The notes below the pieces were generated by a model. The model did not search any database. It saw only the letters and a program-made list of their open reading frames with translations, and had not been told where the DNA came from. A stretch of 64,000 bases of DNA from an uncultured Collinsella sp. (GTDB taxonomy: Bacteria; Actinomycetota; Coriobacteriia; Coriobacteriales; Coriobacteriaceae), in assembly GCA_902493145.1 (NCBI GenBank), contig CABUOA010000007.1, positions 13,858 to 77,857 of the forward strand, in the 5' to 3' direction. Shown one piece after another: positions 34,665-45,000 of this stretch (its first letter is position 1; each line of letters begins with the position of its first letter). Both the position numbers and the translations under genes were made by a program.

Positions 34665-35765
34665 CTACTTAAGCGCGCCGGTCACGGTGCCGCCGCCCAG
34701 GACGATGTCGCCGCGATAGACTACAACGGCTTGGCCGGGGGCGATGGCGCGCTGCGGCTCGTCAAAGGTCAGCAACATTTGCCCGTCTTCGCCGCACGTA
34801 AGGATCGCTGCCTGGTCTTTCTGTCGGTAGCGGTACTTGGCGCCCACGCGGATGCCGCCGGCATCCAGCTCGGCCTCCATGCGGTCGGCAGGGGCGCTCC
34901 AGATCCAGTCGTTGGCCGTGAGCGCCGTGGCCGTCAGGTCCTCGGCCTCGCCCAGATGCACGGTGTTGTTAGCGGCGTCGACGCCCGTCACATACACAGG
35001 ATGCGCCATCGCGACGCCCAGGCCTTTGCGCTGGCCGATGGTGTAGCGCAGCGCGCCGTTGTGGCGCCCGACCACGCTGCCGTCGCGCCACACAATGTCG
35101 CCCGGTGCAGCGGGATGTCCGCAGCGGCGCTCGATATAGCCCGCGTAGTTACCGTCTGGAATAAAGCAGATGTCCTCGCTTTCGGCCTTCTGGGCGTTGG
35201 TAAAGCCCTGCTCGGCGGCTATGCGGCGCACGTCGCGCTCTTTGTCTAGGCCTGCCAGCGGAAAGATCGTGTGCGCCAGGCGCTCCTGCGTGAGCGAATA
35301 CAAAAAGTAGCTTTGGTCCTTTTTAGGGTCCTCGCCGCGATGCAGCTGCCAGGTGCCGTCTGCCGCCTGGCTTGTTTTGGCGTAATGGCCCGTGGCGATG
35401 TAGTCGCAGCCCATATCCAGCGCCGCATCCAGCAACGCGCCAAACTTAATATGGCGGTTGCAGATGATGCACGGGTTGGGCGTCAGCCCCTCCTGGTAGG
35501 CGTTCACAAAGCGCTCGATCACGTTGCGGTCGAAGGTTTGCTGCAAGTCGAGCACGTGATGGGGTATCCCCAGGCGCTCGGCGACGGCCTTTGCATCGGC
35601 GATGTCGCGGTCGACCTTACTCATGCCCGTGGTGGGATCGGGCGCGGGGCAGGTGAGGCGCATGGTGGCACCGACACATTCGTAACCCTGACTTTTGAGC
35701 AGATACGCGGTCACGCTGGAATCGACGCCGCCGCTCATGGCGACGAGCACGCGCTTGTTGTGCAT
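34665..35765 (-). CDS. mnmA: tRNA 2-thiouridylase MnmA
   Basis: This 366-residue enzyme adds sulfur to U34 of Lys, Glu and Gln tRNAs. The ATP loop is AMSGGVDSSV (9-18). The catalytic Cys are in NPCIICNRHIKF and in the later ESEDICFIPDGNYAG segment, with the C-terminal barrel intact (GQRKGLGVA). AAGGAG precedes ATG 35765. cysK lies upstream on the same strand, which is sensible because a cysteine desulfurase delivers the sulfur from cysteine, but a terminator separates them. Complete. Confidence 0.96.
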   Translation of the reverse strand: MHNKRVLVAMSGGVDSSVTAYLLKSQGYECVGATMRLTCPAPDPTTGMSKVDRDIADAKAVAERLGIPHHVLDLQQTFDRNVIERFVNAYQEGLTPNPCIICNRHIKFGALLDAALDMGCDYIATGHYAKTSQAADGTWQLHRGEDPKKDQSYFLYSLTQERLAHTIFPLAGLDKERDVRRIAAEQGFTNAQKAESEDICFIPDGNYAGYIERRCGHPAAPGDIVWRDGSVVGRHNGALRYTIGQRKGLGVAMAHPVYVTGVDAANNTVHLGEAEDLTATALTANDWIWSAPADRMEAELDAGGIRVGAKYRYRQKDQAAILTCGEDGQMLLTFDEPQRAIAPGQAVVVYRGDIVLGGGTVTGALK

Positions 35766-35794
35766 GGGGAGGTTCTCCTTGGTGGCATGTGGCC

Positions 35795-35833
35795 AAAAAA
35801 GAAAAGCGGCGCGGGAGGCTGGTTCCGCGCCGC
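35795..35833 (-). terminator. Minus-strand terminator between cysK and mnmA
   Basis: GCGGCGCGG (35806-35814) pairs with CCGCGCCGC (35825-35833). On the minus strand a T-rich run (TTTTCTTTTTT) follows. It ends only 30 nt before the mnmA ATG, and a TACAAT -10-like box lies at 35838-35843 just upstream, so it may also act as a 5' attenuator of mnmA. A further hairpin, CTCGTTCT/AGAACGAG (35925-35941), touches the cysK stop. Confidence 0.75.
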
Positions 35834-35945
35834 AGACATTGTAGCAAGTTCGGGCGTCCTGTGGGACACCCTGTTGGGATGAGCTCAGGCTGCCAGAAGA
35901 GAGGGGAGACCGGCGTGCCTTGGACTCGTTCTAAGAACGAGAGCT

Positions 35946-36884
35946 CTAGTCCTGGAAGAGTGCCGTGGACAGGTAGCGCTCGCCGGTGTCGGCGAGCAGC
36001 GCCACGATGGTCTTGCCCTCGTTCTCGGGGCGCTTGGCCAGCTGCAGGGCGGCCCACACAGCGGCGCCGGACGAAATGCCCACGAGCACGCCCTCCTTGT
36101 GGCCCACGGCGCGGCCGGTGGCAAAGGCGTCGTCGTTCTCGACGGGGATGATCTCGTCGTAGACCTGGGTGTCGAGGACGTCGGGCACAAAGCCGGCACC
36201 GATACCCTGGATCTTATGCGGGCCGGCCTGGCCCTTGGAGAGCACCGGGGAGGTGGCGGGCTCGACGGCGACGACCTGAATCTCGGGGTTTTGCTCCTTG
36301 AGGAACTCGCCCACGCCGGTCACGGTGCCGCCGGTGCCAACGCCGGCGACGAAGATGTCGACCTTGCCGTCGGTGTCGTCCCAGATCTCGGGGCCGGTCG
36401 TGGCCTTGTGGATGGCGGGGTTGGCGGGGTTCACAAACTGGCCGGCGATGATGCTGTTGGGGGTCTCCTTCTGCAGCTCCTCGGCCTTGGCGATGGCGCC
36501 CTTCATGCCTTTGGAGCCGTCGGTGAGCACGAGCTGTGCGCCGTATGCCTGCATGAGCTTGCGGCGCTCGACGGACATGGTCTCGGGCATAGTGATGATC
36601 ACCTTGTAGCCGCGGGCCGCCGCCACCGAGGCGATGCCGACGCCGGTGTTGCCACTCGTGGGCTCGATGATGGTGTAGTCGCCACCGCGCACGAGCTTGC
36701 CGGCCTTCTCGGCCTCGTCAATCATGTTCTTGGCGACGCGGTCTTTGACGGACCCGGCGGGGTTGAAGTATTCCAATTTGACGAGCACACGGGCCTTGAG
36801 GTCCTCGTCGGCCTCGAAGTGGGTGAGCTCCAGAAGCGGGGTGTGGCCGATAAGCTGATCGATGGACGTGTAAACATTGCTCAT
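35946..36884 (-). CDS. cysK: Cysteine synthase A (O-acetylserine sulfhydrylase)
   Basis: This 312-residue PLP enzyme makes cysteine from O-acetylserine and sulfide. The PLP Lys is in [14 protein letters not shown] (near 47), the substrate loop is [10 protein letters not shown] (near 75), and [12 protein letters not shown] binds the phosphate. GGAGG precedes the ATG. A divergent Rrf2 regulator starts 253 bp away, an arrangement in which such regulators often control cysteine or Fe-S genes. Full length. Confidence 0.96.
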   Translation of the reverse strand: MSNVYTSIDQLIGHTPLLELTHFEADEDLKARVLVKLEYFNPAGSVKDRVAKNMIDEAEKAGKLVRGGDYTIIEPTSGNTGVGIASVAAARGYKVIITMPETMSVERRKLMQAYGAQLVLTDGSKGMKGAIAKAEELQKETPNSIIAGQFVNPANPAIHKATTGPEIWDDTDGKVDIFVAGVGTGGTVTGVGEFLKEQNPEIQVVAVEPATSPVLSKGQAGPHKIQGIGAGFVPDVLDTQVYDEIIPVENDDAFATGRAVGHKEGVLVGISSGAAVWAALQLAKRPENEGKTIVALLADTGERYLSTALFQD

Positions 36885-36956
36885 GGTGAACCTCCAAAGT
36901 GTTCAAATGACTGGATACCGTGTGGTTTTACGGTGTGTGTGACAGCGAAACCCACA

Positions 36957-36969
36957 AACCTTATAGGTT
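36957..36969. promoter_or_regulatory. Palindrome in the cysK-rrf2 divergent region
   Basis: AACCTTATAGGTT has 5-bp arms around TAT and is a candidate Rrf2 site 73 bp upstream of cysK. The rest of the 253-bp gap is AT-rich, with a TAGAAT -10-like box (37096-37101) for the regulator gene. Site assignment is inference. Confidence 0.4.
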
Positions 36970-37137
36970 GTTCGTTTTGCTGTTGGCAAGCATAGTAGAC
37001 AGTAAAGCCTAGTAACGCAATAGGAAATAGAAGATAATTACGAGTCGATTAACCATCTTGACGGGAATAGGTATTTTCAAAACCAATTTTTCGGCTAGAA
37101 TTTCTACGAATTAAAAGACCGAAAGGCAGCTATATAT

Positions 37138-37566
37138 ATGTTGGTTTCCACAAAGGGCAGATATGCCCTGCGCGTTATGGTCGACCTGGCCGAGCACCAG
37201 GCGACAGGCCGTATCCCGCTTAAAGAGATTGCGGCGCGTCAGGGTATTTCGGAGAAGTACCTCGAGAATATTCTGGCTACGCTCGTGCGCGCCAACATGC
37301 TCTCGGGCATGCGCGGCAAGGGCGGCGGCTATGTGCTCACGCGCCCGCCCGAGCAGTACACGGTGGGCGAGATCTTGCGCCTGACCGAGGGCAGCCTGGC
37401 GCCGGTCGCCTGCCTGGATGGCGACTGCAAGGGTTGTTCGCGCTCTGACGAGTGCCCCACGCTCGACGTGTGGAAGAACCTGGACAAGCTTATCAACGAC
37501 TACCTCGACGGTGTGACGCTCGATCAACTTGTCGCTCCCAACGAAGGTTACGACTACGTGATCTAG
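37138..37566 (+). CDS. Rrf2-family regulator with IscR-like cysteines
   Basis: This 142-residue winged-helix regulator begins MLVSTKGRYALRVMVDLA, the standard Rrf2 start, with the recognition segment ISEKYLENILATL and RGKGGGYVLTRP. Four Cys at 92, 97, 100 and 106 lie where IscR carries its 2Fe-2S ligands (92, 98, 104), so cluster binding is plausible; the cysteine regulator CymR lacks these. It is divergent from cysK and probably controls it, either as a CymR-like cysteine sensor or as a Fe-S or redox sensor. Confidence 0.88.
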   Translation: MLVSTKGRYALRVMVDLAEHQATGRIPLKEIAARQGISEKYLENILATLVRANMLSGMRGKGGGYVLTRPPEQYTVGEILRLTEGSLAPVACLDGDCKGCSRSDECPTLDVWKNLDKLINDYLDGVTLDQLVAPNEGYDYVI

Positions 37567-37571
37567 CCCAC

Positions 37572-37610
37572 CTGCCATTTGGGGACGGGGTGGAAATGGC
37601 AGATTTTCTC
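37572..37610 (+). terminator. Terminator-like stem after the Rrf2 gene
   Basis: CTGCCATTT (37572-37580) pairs with AAATGGCAG (37594-37602) around GGGGACGGGG and is followed by ATTTTCTC. It is both a GGGGACGG-family repeat and a usable terminator. Confidence 0.65.
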
Positions 37611-37633
37611 GCCCTTTGAGACTTGGCAAATAA

Positions 37634-37670
37634 GAAGGCCGCCCATTTTTGTGATGGGCGGCCTTCGTTT
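37634..37670. terminator. Bidirectional terminator between convergent genes
   Basis: GAAGGCCGCCCAT (37634-37646) pairs with ATGGGCGGCCTTC (37654-37666). T-rich sequence follows on both strands. It serves the minus-strand holin-family gene and can back up the Rrf2 terminator. Confidence 0.75.
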
Positions 37671-37706
37671 TGGGCTGTTGAGACGGGCGCGGCCGGAATG
37701 GCCGTT

Positions 37707-38072
37707 TTAGCCCTCGGCGATGCTGTCGAGGATGCTGCGCATGATGGACACCAGGATGCTGCCCATAAAGGCCGATCCAAAGCTGGCGATGGAGATACCC
37801 GCGCCCAGCAGATTGACCGACAGATAGCTGGCCAGCTCGAGCATAAAGCTGTTGACTACGAGCTGAAAAATACCCAGCGTAATGATCGTGAGCGGCAGCG
37901 AGATAACCGTCAGGAACGGCTTGACGAGCGAATCGACGATGTTCAGGAACAGTCCCACGAAGGCGAAACAGACCCAGGCCTCGGCAAAACCGAAGGGCTG
38001 GATGCCGGGGACGAGGAACGTGGCGATCGCGATGGCGATCGAAGTAAAGAGCCAGTTAAGCATAAAGCGCAT
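37707..38072 (-). CDS. Phage-holin-like (superfamily IV, YvlD type) membrane protein
   Basis: This 121-residue protein is almost entirely made of four hydrophobic segments, with the family pattern PFLTVISLPLTIITLGIF in the middle. Such proteins are chromosomal in many Gram-positives and are not evidence of a prophage; in Bacillus, YvlD relatives respond to envelope stress. AAAGGA precedes ATG 38072. The 324-bp divergent gap to the next gene has a TACACT -10-like box near 38286 for the plus strand and nothing else clear. Confidence 0.82.
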   Translation of the reverse strand: MRFMLNWLFTSIAIAIATFLVPGIQPFGFAEAWVCFAFVGLFLNIVDSLVKPFLTVISLPLTIITLGIFQLVVNSFMLELASYLSVNLLGAGISIASFGSAFMGSILVSIMRSILDSIAEG

Positions 38073-38396
38073 GGTGTGAATCCTTTCTTGCGCAGGGTGC
38101 GTTGGTGTCGAGTGAAGCGGTTTGCTGCGGCAGCTTGGACGGCTGCGCGGGTGTGCCGCCTTGTTCGGCCGCCCATTGTCTCAAATATTCGTGGAGCTTA
38201 CGTGCGCATTCGGTTTCAAAACGGCGTTCGTCCTGAAAAACGCGCCGCTGGCAGAGAGTCTTGTCGCTTTAGTTTGGTGGTGTGCTACACTGCTACGGGC
38301 AAAAGCCACAGGCGTTGCCCTATTGCATAGAACGGGCGAACGATGCCCGATGTCAGTATCAACTTCGATGCCTTATGGCGGGTTTGGCGGTGATCG

Positions 38397-38696
38397 ATGA
38401 ATATCGAGAACATGTTTGACAAGCCTGATGTCAAGCAGCTGGTCCACGCATTTAGTCTTTTGGATGACGAGAAGGATATCCAGGCGTTTTTGACCGATAT
38501 CTGCACGCCGCGCGAGATCTGCGATCTTTCGCAACGTCTGCAGGTTGCGCGTTATCTGGATGAGGGCGAGCCTTATGTTGAGGTTCAGGCCCGCACCGGC
38601 GCTTCGTCCACTACGGTGAGCCGCGTGTCCAAGGCACTCAACGGCGAGTACGGCGGCTATCGCAAGATCCTCATCAAGCTGGAGGATGGCGAGTAG
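38397..38696 (+). CDS. YerC/YecD-type TrpR-family regulator
   Basis: This 99-residue all-helical DNA-binding protein related to TrpR shows the family pattern CTPREICDLSQRLQVARYL, then a helix-turn-helix (YVEVQARTGASSTTVSRVSKAL) and the end GEYGGYRKIL. The targets of the YerC group are not established, and nothing here points to tryptophan genes. The start overlaps a weak GGTG site. Its own terminator follows. Confidence 0.87.
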   Translation: MNIENMFDKPDVKQLVHAFSLLDDEKDIQAFLTDICTPREICDLSQRLQVARYLDEGEPYVEVQARTGASSTTVSRVSKALNGEYGGYRKILIKLEDGE

Positions 38697-38722
38697 GCCA
38701 GCGGTAAAAACGAATTGCGCAG

Positions 38723-38748
38723 AACCGTCCCTTCGGGGGCGGTTTTTT
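38723..38748 (+). terminator. Intrinsic terminator of the YerC-type gene
   Basis: AACCGTCCC pairs with GGGGCGGTT around TTCG (one G-T pair) and is followed by TTTTGA. Confidence 0.85.
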
Positions 38749-38756
38749 GATCCTTT

Positions 38757-38823
38757 GGGGACGGAGGAAAACGGATCACTGGGTTAGACTGACCTCCTCG
38801 GTGATCCATTTTCCTCCGTCTCC
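38757..38823. repeat. 23-bp inverted repeat (GGGGACGGAGG family)
   Basis: The arm 38757-38779 (GGGGACGGAGGAAAACGG then ATCAC) pairs with 38801-38823 with two mismatches, loop 21 nt. A short relative is at 24743-24773. It lies between the YerC-type gene and addB. Confidence 0.8.
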
Positions 38824-38916
38824 AAGGGGTCAAATCTGTTGGCGTGGGGCAAATCTGTCCGCGCGGGCGGGTAGGATGGAAACATTGAATATTGCGAACG
38901 GTTTGAGTGGAGGACC

Positions 38917-41900
38917 ATGCCTGTTCGAATCTATACCACCAACGCCGGCGCGGATTTGAGCGATGCCGAGGCGGCGCTGCTTGCCGACCTTATTGCCCGC
39001 CACGGGCGTGCCGTGCTGCTGGCGCCAACGTTTGCCGAGCTCGACCTGTGCCGTCATGATGCGGCGGAAGCCGGCGTTTCGCTGGGTATTGACTACAAGA
39101 CGCCTACATCGTGGCTTCGCTCGCTTTGGGAGCTTTTGGGCGACGGGCGCGGTTTCGTCGACAACCTGCAGCGCCAGATGCTGTTTTCGGACATGGTAGC
39201 GCGTCTCGACGACGCCGACCTGCAGCCGCTTTCGCGCAGCCAGGGCACGGTGCGTATGCTCGCGCGTATGGCTCGCGATGTGCTGCCGGGTGTGGCAGGG
39301 ACAGGTGCCGAGCGTTGCTGCGACAACGTTTGCAAGCCCAAGCCCAAAAGCGACGCCGAGGCTCGCGTGTTTGAACTTTTGTGCGCCTATGCGCGCGGTT
39401 TGGACCGTCGAGATATGGTCGAGCCCTGCGAGGCGGCTGACATTATGGCCGGCGCTTTGGCCGACAACCTGCCGGGGTGCGCCCGCGCCGTTTGCGTGCG
39501 CGGCGTCACGTCATTTACGTATAGCCTGCTCGAGCTGCTGTCCGCCGTGGCAAACAACGGGGGAGAGGTTGTCGTGCTGCTCGCCCGCGAGCAAGCGGCG
39601 ATGCGTGAGGAGCTGGCCACGGCATTTGATGTCCGCGGTGTGCTGTTTGAGATCGCGCCGCTGGGGGAGGGCGCCGCCGCGCCCCAGACTGCCTCCAAGT
39701 CCGCTGCTCAGCCTGCCTTTATTGAGGTTGCCGGCCCCCATGCCCGTGCCCATGCTTATGCGGACGTCATCGATAAGTTGGTGAAAGCGCACAAGGAGTC
39801 CAAGGACGATAAAGCTGCTGCAACACCCGCCGACCCCGTACGCGTGCTCGTTGTTTCTGCCCGGGCACCCCAGCTGTTCGGCGAGCTTGCCGCTCGTTTG
39901 GCGGCGCGCCACGTTGCTGCCGAGACGGCCGAGTTCACGGCGTTTTCCCAATCCATTGCGGGCAGGCAGTTCACGGCGCTCGCCAACCTGATCGAGCGTA
40001 TGAAGGCCGCCGACGAAGGGGCAGCTTCTAAGACTGAGTGGTGGCCCGCTCCGGAGCTTATCGACTGGATTTACAGCCCGCTTTCGGGCGCTGATGCCGT
40101 CAATGCCCGTACCTTCGATAAGAATATGCGTCTCTCGCGCAGCAAGACCACTGCGGGCGTCAAGAGCCTGCTGCAGAGCGTGCAGGGCCAGGTGAGGGGC
40201 GCGCGTAAAGCGGCGAGCGACGAGAACTGGCTTAAGAACGTGCCGTGCGTGATCTCGGACGTGTTCCAGGCGCTGTGGCGCGACAAACCCGTGACGGCGC
40301 TCAAGGCCATGCTTGCCGTTGCCGAGGCACTGCCCGATCGCGCACTTGGCGGTCTCGACGGTCAGGCCCGTCGCCAGGCGGAGGTGGCCCTGCTGTGCCA
40401 CGTCATCGACATCCTTATGAATGGCGCCCGTGCGCTCGACGTGTCGCAGGCCGCGACCGTGCCCGTGCTCGATGACATTCGAACCAAGGTGGACAAGCGT
40501 AGCGCCGCCTACGATTACGAGACCTACGAGGTTGACCGTGCGCCACGCGCCCAGGTTCGCTTTGCTTCGCTTGCCGATGCGGCGGCTCTGCGCCCCGGCA
40601 GCTACGATGCCGTGCTGTTTGCCGATGTCGATCTGGACAGCTATCCGCTCTCACATGAAGAGGGGCCGCTGACCACACTGACGGCGAGCCTCGGTCGCGA
40701 GGGCGTGACGCTTGAGCCTGCGGCCTTGCTGCGCGCACGCTTTGGCCGCGCGATACAAGCGTCGCGTGGTCCGGTTACGCTCGCCCGTGTGACCCACGAT
40801 CGTCAGGCGCGCGAGTGCTATCCGGCGGCCGTGTGGACCGAGTTGCGGGCGCATGCCGAGGCCGCTAACGATGCTAAGGCCGCTGACGCCGACAAGGCCG
40901 CTGACGACGCTAAGGCCGTTGGCGCCGACAAGGCGAAGTGTGTGGGTGAGGGCGATATCGTAAGGGATTTCGATCCCGCGGCAGGCGAAGGTCTTAGGCG
41001 CGAGCGCGTGACCTGCGAAGCTCCTCAGCATCTGAGCGATGAAGCCATTCCGTATTTGGTCCTGCGTCGTCGCGATGGCGAGGGCGAGGATGCGCCGCTG
41101 GTGCCGCGCCTGACGTCTGCCTCGCAGATCGAGGCCTATTCGACCTGCCCGCTGTGCTGGTTTGTCTCGTATCGCGTCAAGCCCCAGTCCATCGACGCGG
41201 GCTTTGGCAACATGGAGAAGGGCAACTTTGTCCATGACGTGCTGGAGCACTTGCACGCCTGCCTGCCCCAAGAGGGCATGGAGCGCGTGACGCCCGAGAA
41301 CCTGCCGCGTGCACAGGAGATGCTGCACGATGTCTTTGCCGAGACCTTGGCCGAGCATGCAAAAAAGCGTGGCACCGAGGGCCCGCTCGTGCCACTCTCT
41401 CCGGTGGAGGAGCGGCAGGTGGCCGAGATTTTGCCACAGCTGGAGGGCGTGCTTGCCTACGAGTCCGAGGCGCTTGCCCCCTTTGCCCCGCGCTACCTGG
41501 AGTTCGCGTTCAACGAGCTCAAGGTCGAGTATGCCGGCTGGCCGCTCGGTGGGCGCATCGACCGCGTGGATGTGGATGCCGAGAACCGCGCCGTGGTGAT
41601 CGACTACAAGCACCGCACGGGTGTCGAGGAGTTCAAACTCGCCGACCCTACGGTGCGCGACGAGAAGACGGGCGAGGCTGCCATCGACGACCCGCGTTGG
41701 CTGCCGCCCCATACTCAGACACTCATCTATGCGCAGGCCATGCGCCGGGCGCTGGATCTGGATGCCCGTGCGGCGCTCTATTTTTCGACCAAGGGCGGCA
41801 AGCCGGCGCTGCGTGGCGCTGCAAGTGCCGAGCTGCTCGAGGAAGAGCGCGGCGACGGTCGCATCCCGGGGCTTAAGAAGGGCTTTCCCGGCGAGGGTGG

Positions 41901-42069
41901 CAGCATGGACTTCGATGCCCTGCTCGACCGCGTGGAGACCGGCATCGCCGAGCGCCTGCGCGAGCTCGAGGCGGGTGACGTCGCCGCTGTCGACCCGACA
42001 TCGGCGCAGGCCGCGCACGCGCGCTGCTCGTATAACCACGAAGGAACGTTTGTAAGGAGGGACGTGTAG
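38917..42069 (+). CDS. addB: AddB-like subunit of the helicase-nuclease
   Basis: This 1050-residue protein is the partner of AddA in the recombination-initiating DNA end-processing complex. The C-terminal PD-(D/E)XK nuclease is visible as LGGRIDRVDVD and VIDYKHRTG near residue 890, then QTLIYAQAMRRAL. The N-terminal region has the UvrD-like fold but no Walker A (VLLAPTFAEL instead). The Fe-S staple of typical AddB looks incomplete: CPLCWF is present, but the C-terminal Cys trio is reduced to one (HARCSYNHE). An Ala/Asp/Lys repeat tract (about 645-680) is a species-specific insert. GGAGG precedes ATG 38917; addA begins 3 bp after the stop. Confidence 0.85.
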   Translation: MPVRIYTTNAGADLSDAEAALLADLIARHGRAVLLAPTFAELDLCRHDAAEAGVSLGIDYKTPTSWLRSLWELLGDGRGFVDNLQRQMLFSDMVARLDDADLQPLSRSQGTVRMLARMARDVLPGVAGTGAERCCDNVCKPKPKSDAEARVFELLCAYARGLDRRDMVEPCEAADIMAGALADNLPGCARAVCVRGVTSFTYSLLELLSAVANNGGEVVVLLAREQAAMREELATAFDVRGVLFEIAPLGEGAAAPQTASKSAAQPAFIEVAGPHARAHAYADVIDKLVKAHKESKDDKAAATPADPVRVLVVSARAPQLFGELAARLAARHVAAETAEFTAFSQSIAGRQFTALANLIERMKAADEGAASKTEWWPAPELIDWIYSPLSGADAVNARTFDKNMRLSRSKTTAGVKSLLQSVQGQVRGARKAASDENWLKNVPCVISDVFQALWRDKPVTALKAMLAVAEALPDRALGGLDGQARRQAEVALLCHVIDILMNGARALDVSQAATVPVLDDIRTKVDKRSAAYDYETYEVDRAPRAQVRFASLADAAALRPGSYDAVLFADVDLDSYPLSHEEGPLTTLTASLGREGVTLEPAALLRARFGRAIQASRGPVTLARVTHDRQARECYPAAVWTELRAHAEAANDAKAADADKAADDAKAVGADKAKCVGEGDIVRDFDPAAGEGLRRERVTCEAPQHLSDEAIPYLVLRRRDGEGEDAPLVPRLTSASQIEAYSTCPLCWFVSYRVKPQSIDAGFGNMEKGNFVHDVLEHLHACLPQEGMERVTPENLPRAQEMLHDVFAETLAEHAKKRGTEGPLVPLSPVEERQVAEILPQLEGVLAYESEALAPFAPRYLEFAFNELKVEYAGWPLGGRIDRVDVDAENRAVVIDYKHRTGVEEFKLADPTVRDEKTGEAAIDDPRWLPPHTQTLIYAQAMRRALDLDARAALYFSTKGGKPALRGAASAELLEEERGDGRIPGLKKGFPGEGGSMDFDALLDRVETGIAERLRELEAGDVAAVDPTSAQAAHARCSYNHEGTFVRRDV

Positions 42070-42072
42070 ACC

Positions 42073-45000
42073 ATGGATCTTTCGACCTTGATGCCGCAGC
42101 AGCTGCAGATCGTCAAAACGCTCGACCGTCCGCTGTTTGTCTCGGCGGGCGCTGGTTCGGGCAAGACCTTCACCCTTACGCGCCGCATCGTCTACGCGCT
42201 CTCGCCCGAATCCGGTCCGTTTGTTGAGCATCTGGATCAGGTGCTCGCCATCACCTTTACCAAGGACGCCGCGGCCGAGATTCGCGACCGCGTGCGCCGT
42301 GCGCTTATCGACGAGGGGATGGACGAGGAGGCCCTGACGGTCGACGACGCGTGGATATCGACCATTCACGGCATGTGCTCGCGTATCCTGCGTGCGCACG
42401 CGCTGGAGCTGGGCATCGATCCCGAGTTCACGGTGCTTACCGATACCGACGAGCTTATGGATCAGGCTGTTGAGCACGTGCTGGGGCGCGCGACGGCGCC
42501 CAATGCCGCGCCCGAGCTCGCTGCCTCGCTCAAAGCCCTCTACGCCTGGTATCCCATGACGGGCGAGGGTGGCCCCTTTGGCGCTGGCACCACCATCAAG
42601 GGTCTGGTGCGCGACCTGTTGGAGCTATCGAGCCAGCTGCCGGGCGGCATGGACGACGTGCGCATGGCACGCGGCCAGGCCGACACCTCGGCGCTTGCCG
42701 ACGCATATCGTGCAGCACTAGGTGCGAGCAAGGCCGCGACCGAGAAAGCGCAGGTGGCGCTCGATGCCATCGATGCGTTCGAGGCGAGCGGCAAAACGAT
42801 GGGGGATGCGGCGCGACTCATGATGTCGTGCACCATGCCTCGGGCGAGCAAGGCGTTTCCCAAGGAGCAGGTCGAGCTGCTTAAGGCCGAGGCCGCCGAT
42901 GCGTTTATCAATATCGTGCTTGCCTGCGGCGCCCCGGCGCTCGATGCGCTGGTGGGCTTGGCCCGCTCCGTCGAGGCGGAGTACCGCGCGCTCAAGGCCG
43001 AGCAGTCCGCTCTCGATAACAACGACCTGCTGCGCATGGCCTACGAGGCACTGCGCGATTATCCGGCCATCCGCGCCGCGTACGAGGGCCGCTTTAAGAT
43101 GGTCATGATCGACGAGTTCCAGGACACCGACCAGATGCAGGTGGACCTGATTCGCTATCTGACGGGCGCGGGCGAGCGCGCGCTGTGCACCGTGGGCGAT
43201 GCGCAGCAGTCGATCTATCGCTTCCGCGGCGCCGAGGTTGAGGTCTTCCGTCGCCAGGAGCGCAAGGTGGGGTCGACGGTGACGTCCGAGGTGCCTGCCG
43301 CGACCGATGTCCCCGCTGGCGAGCTCGTCAAACTTGTGCGCAACTTCCGCAGCCACGACGAGGTGCTGCGCTATGTGGCACGCGTTTTTGACGGCGACGG
43401 CGGCGGCCTGATGCAGGGCTTTTTGGATCTTGAGGCGAGCGACGGACGCAAGGACACGCTGGTGGCGGACGCTTCGCGTCGTCAGGCGGTTTTCGTCGCT
43501 GGAGGCACTACGCAGGAGCGCACGCGGGCAAAGGCCCGTGCGATTGCGGAACGATTCCGCGCACTTGCTGATGCCGGCCAGCCCCAGGGAGGCATGGTGC
43601 TGTTGCTGGGTCGCATGACCAACGCCGATGTCTACGCACAGGCCTTCCGCGACCAGGGGCTCGACTGCGTTATTGCGGGCGGTTCGGTCTTCGCTCAGGC
43701 AGCCGAAGTGCAGACAGTGCGTGCCCTGGTCTGTGCGCTTGCCAACCCGGCCGATACCGCACAGGGCCTCATGCCGTTGCTGGCCTCGCCGATGTTTGCG
43801 CTCGGTGCGCAGGAGTTCTTGGCGCTGGCGACCAAACTCGATGAGGAGACGGGCGAGACCTCGCGCCGCAACATCGATGCGGGCATCATGAGCGATTTCG
43901 ATGTGCCGGGCTTGCAGGGCTTGCCGCTGGTGACGCGCGCCCGCCAGGTGCTGCGATACGCGCTTCGCCGCGTGGGATGTGATTCCTTCGCCGCCATCGC
44001 ACATGACGTGGTCAACGCCTCGGGCTGGTTCGTGCGTCTGGCGCAGCGAGGCCCCGAGGGCAAGGCCATTGCCGCCAATGTGCTCAAAGCGCTCGACGCT
44101 GTAGCCGAGGCGGAGGCCGAGCTTGGCAATTCCCCGCGCTCCATTGCGCTCGCCTTCGACCGCTTCTTGGCGGGCAAGGAGGCGCCGGGCGCACTCAACG
44201 AAGAGGGCGACGGTGCAGTGCGCATCATGACGGTGCACGCCTCCAAGGGTCTGGAATATCCGGTCGTGGCGGTCGCCGAGTGTTTTGGCGTGCGCAAATC
44301 GTCCGGTGCGGCACAGATGGGTCGCGTCGACGGCGGGGCGCAGGTCGTGGCGCTGCCGGCACGCTTCGACGGCGTTAAGCTCGCCGACGGAACCTTTGTG
44401 AAGGGCGACGACGTCAAAAAGCAGTTTGAGCATGCGTTTAAGGGCAAGGGCACGTCGCTGTGGCTGCCGCCGGAGCTCATGGAGGACGTCTGTGCGACGG
44501 GTTCTCCCGCCGAGGCATTCGTTCGCCTGCGCAACGATGACCTGCGGCTCTCGCTCGAGGAGCGGGCCCGCTTGCTCTACGTCGCCATGACGCGAGCGCG
44601 CGAGTTGGTCATTCTGGCGATGGATGCCGGCGTGAGCCGCGGCAAGCTGTGTGCGCCGACCTTCTATGTCGAGATGGATCTGACCTACGACGTGCTGCGC
44701 CGCATCCTGCCGACCGACAGTCTGGACATGCCGCAGCTCGATGCCGACCACCTGGTGTTCGACAACTCCCAGCCGGGCGACTACGAGCTCATCTCGCTGG
44801 CGGACTTTACGTTTGGCGAGCAGGCGTTTGAGGCCAACGCTTCGCTGGATGCCGAGGGCAGGCTTGTCCGCGGCGATGCGGAGCCGGAGGGTGCCGGTGC
44901 AGATGCCCGCGCCGCCGTTCCCGGTCCTGCCGACCCCGAGCCCGATTCGTTTGAGCTTGTGTATCCCCAGGCAGTGGGCGTGCGCATGGGCACCTGTCCG

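Noticed and set aside
37707..38072. Prophage remnant suggested by the holin-like gene
   Set aside because: This holin superfamily IV type is chromosomal in many Gram-positives, and no other phage gene, attachment site or integrase is nearby.
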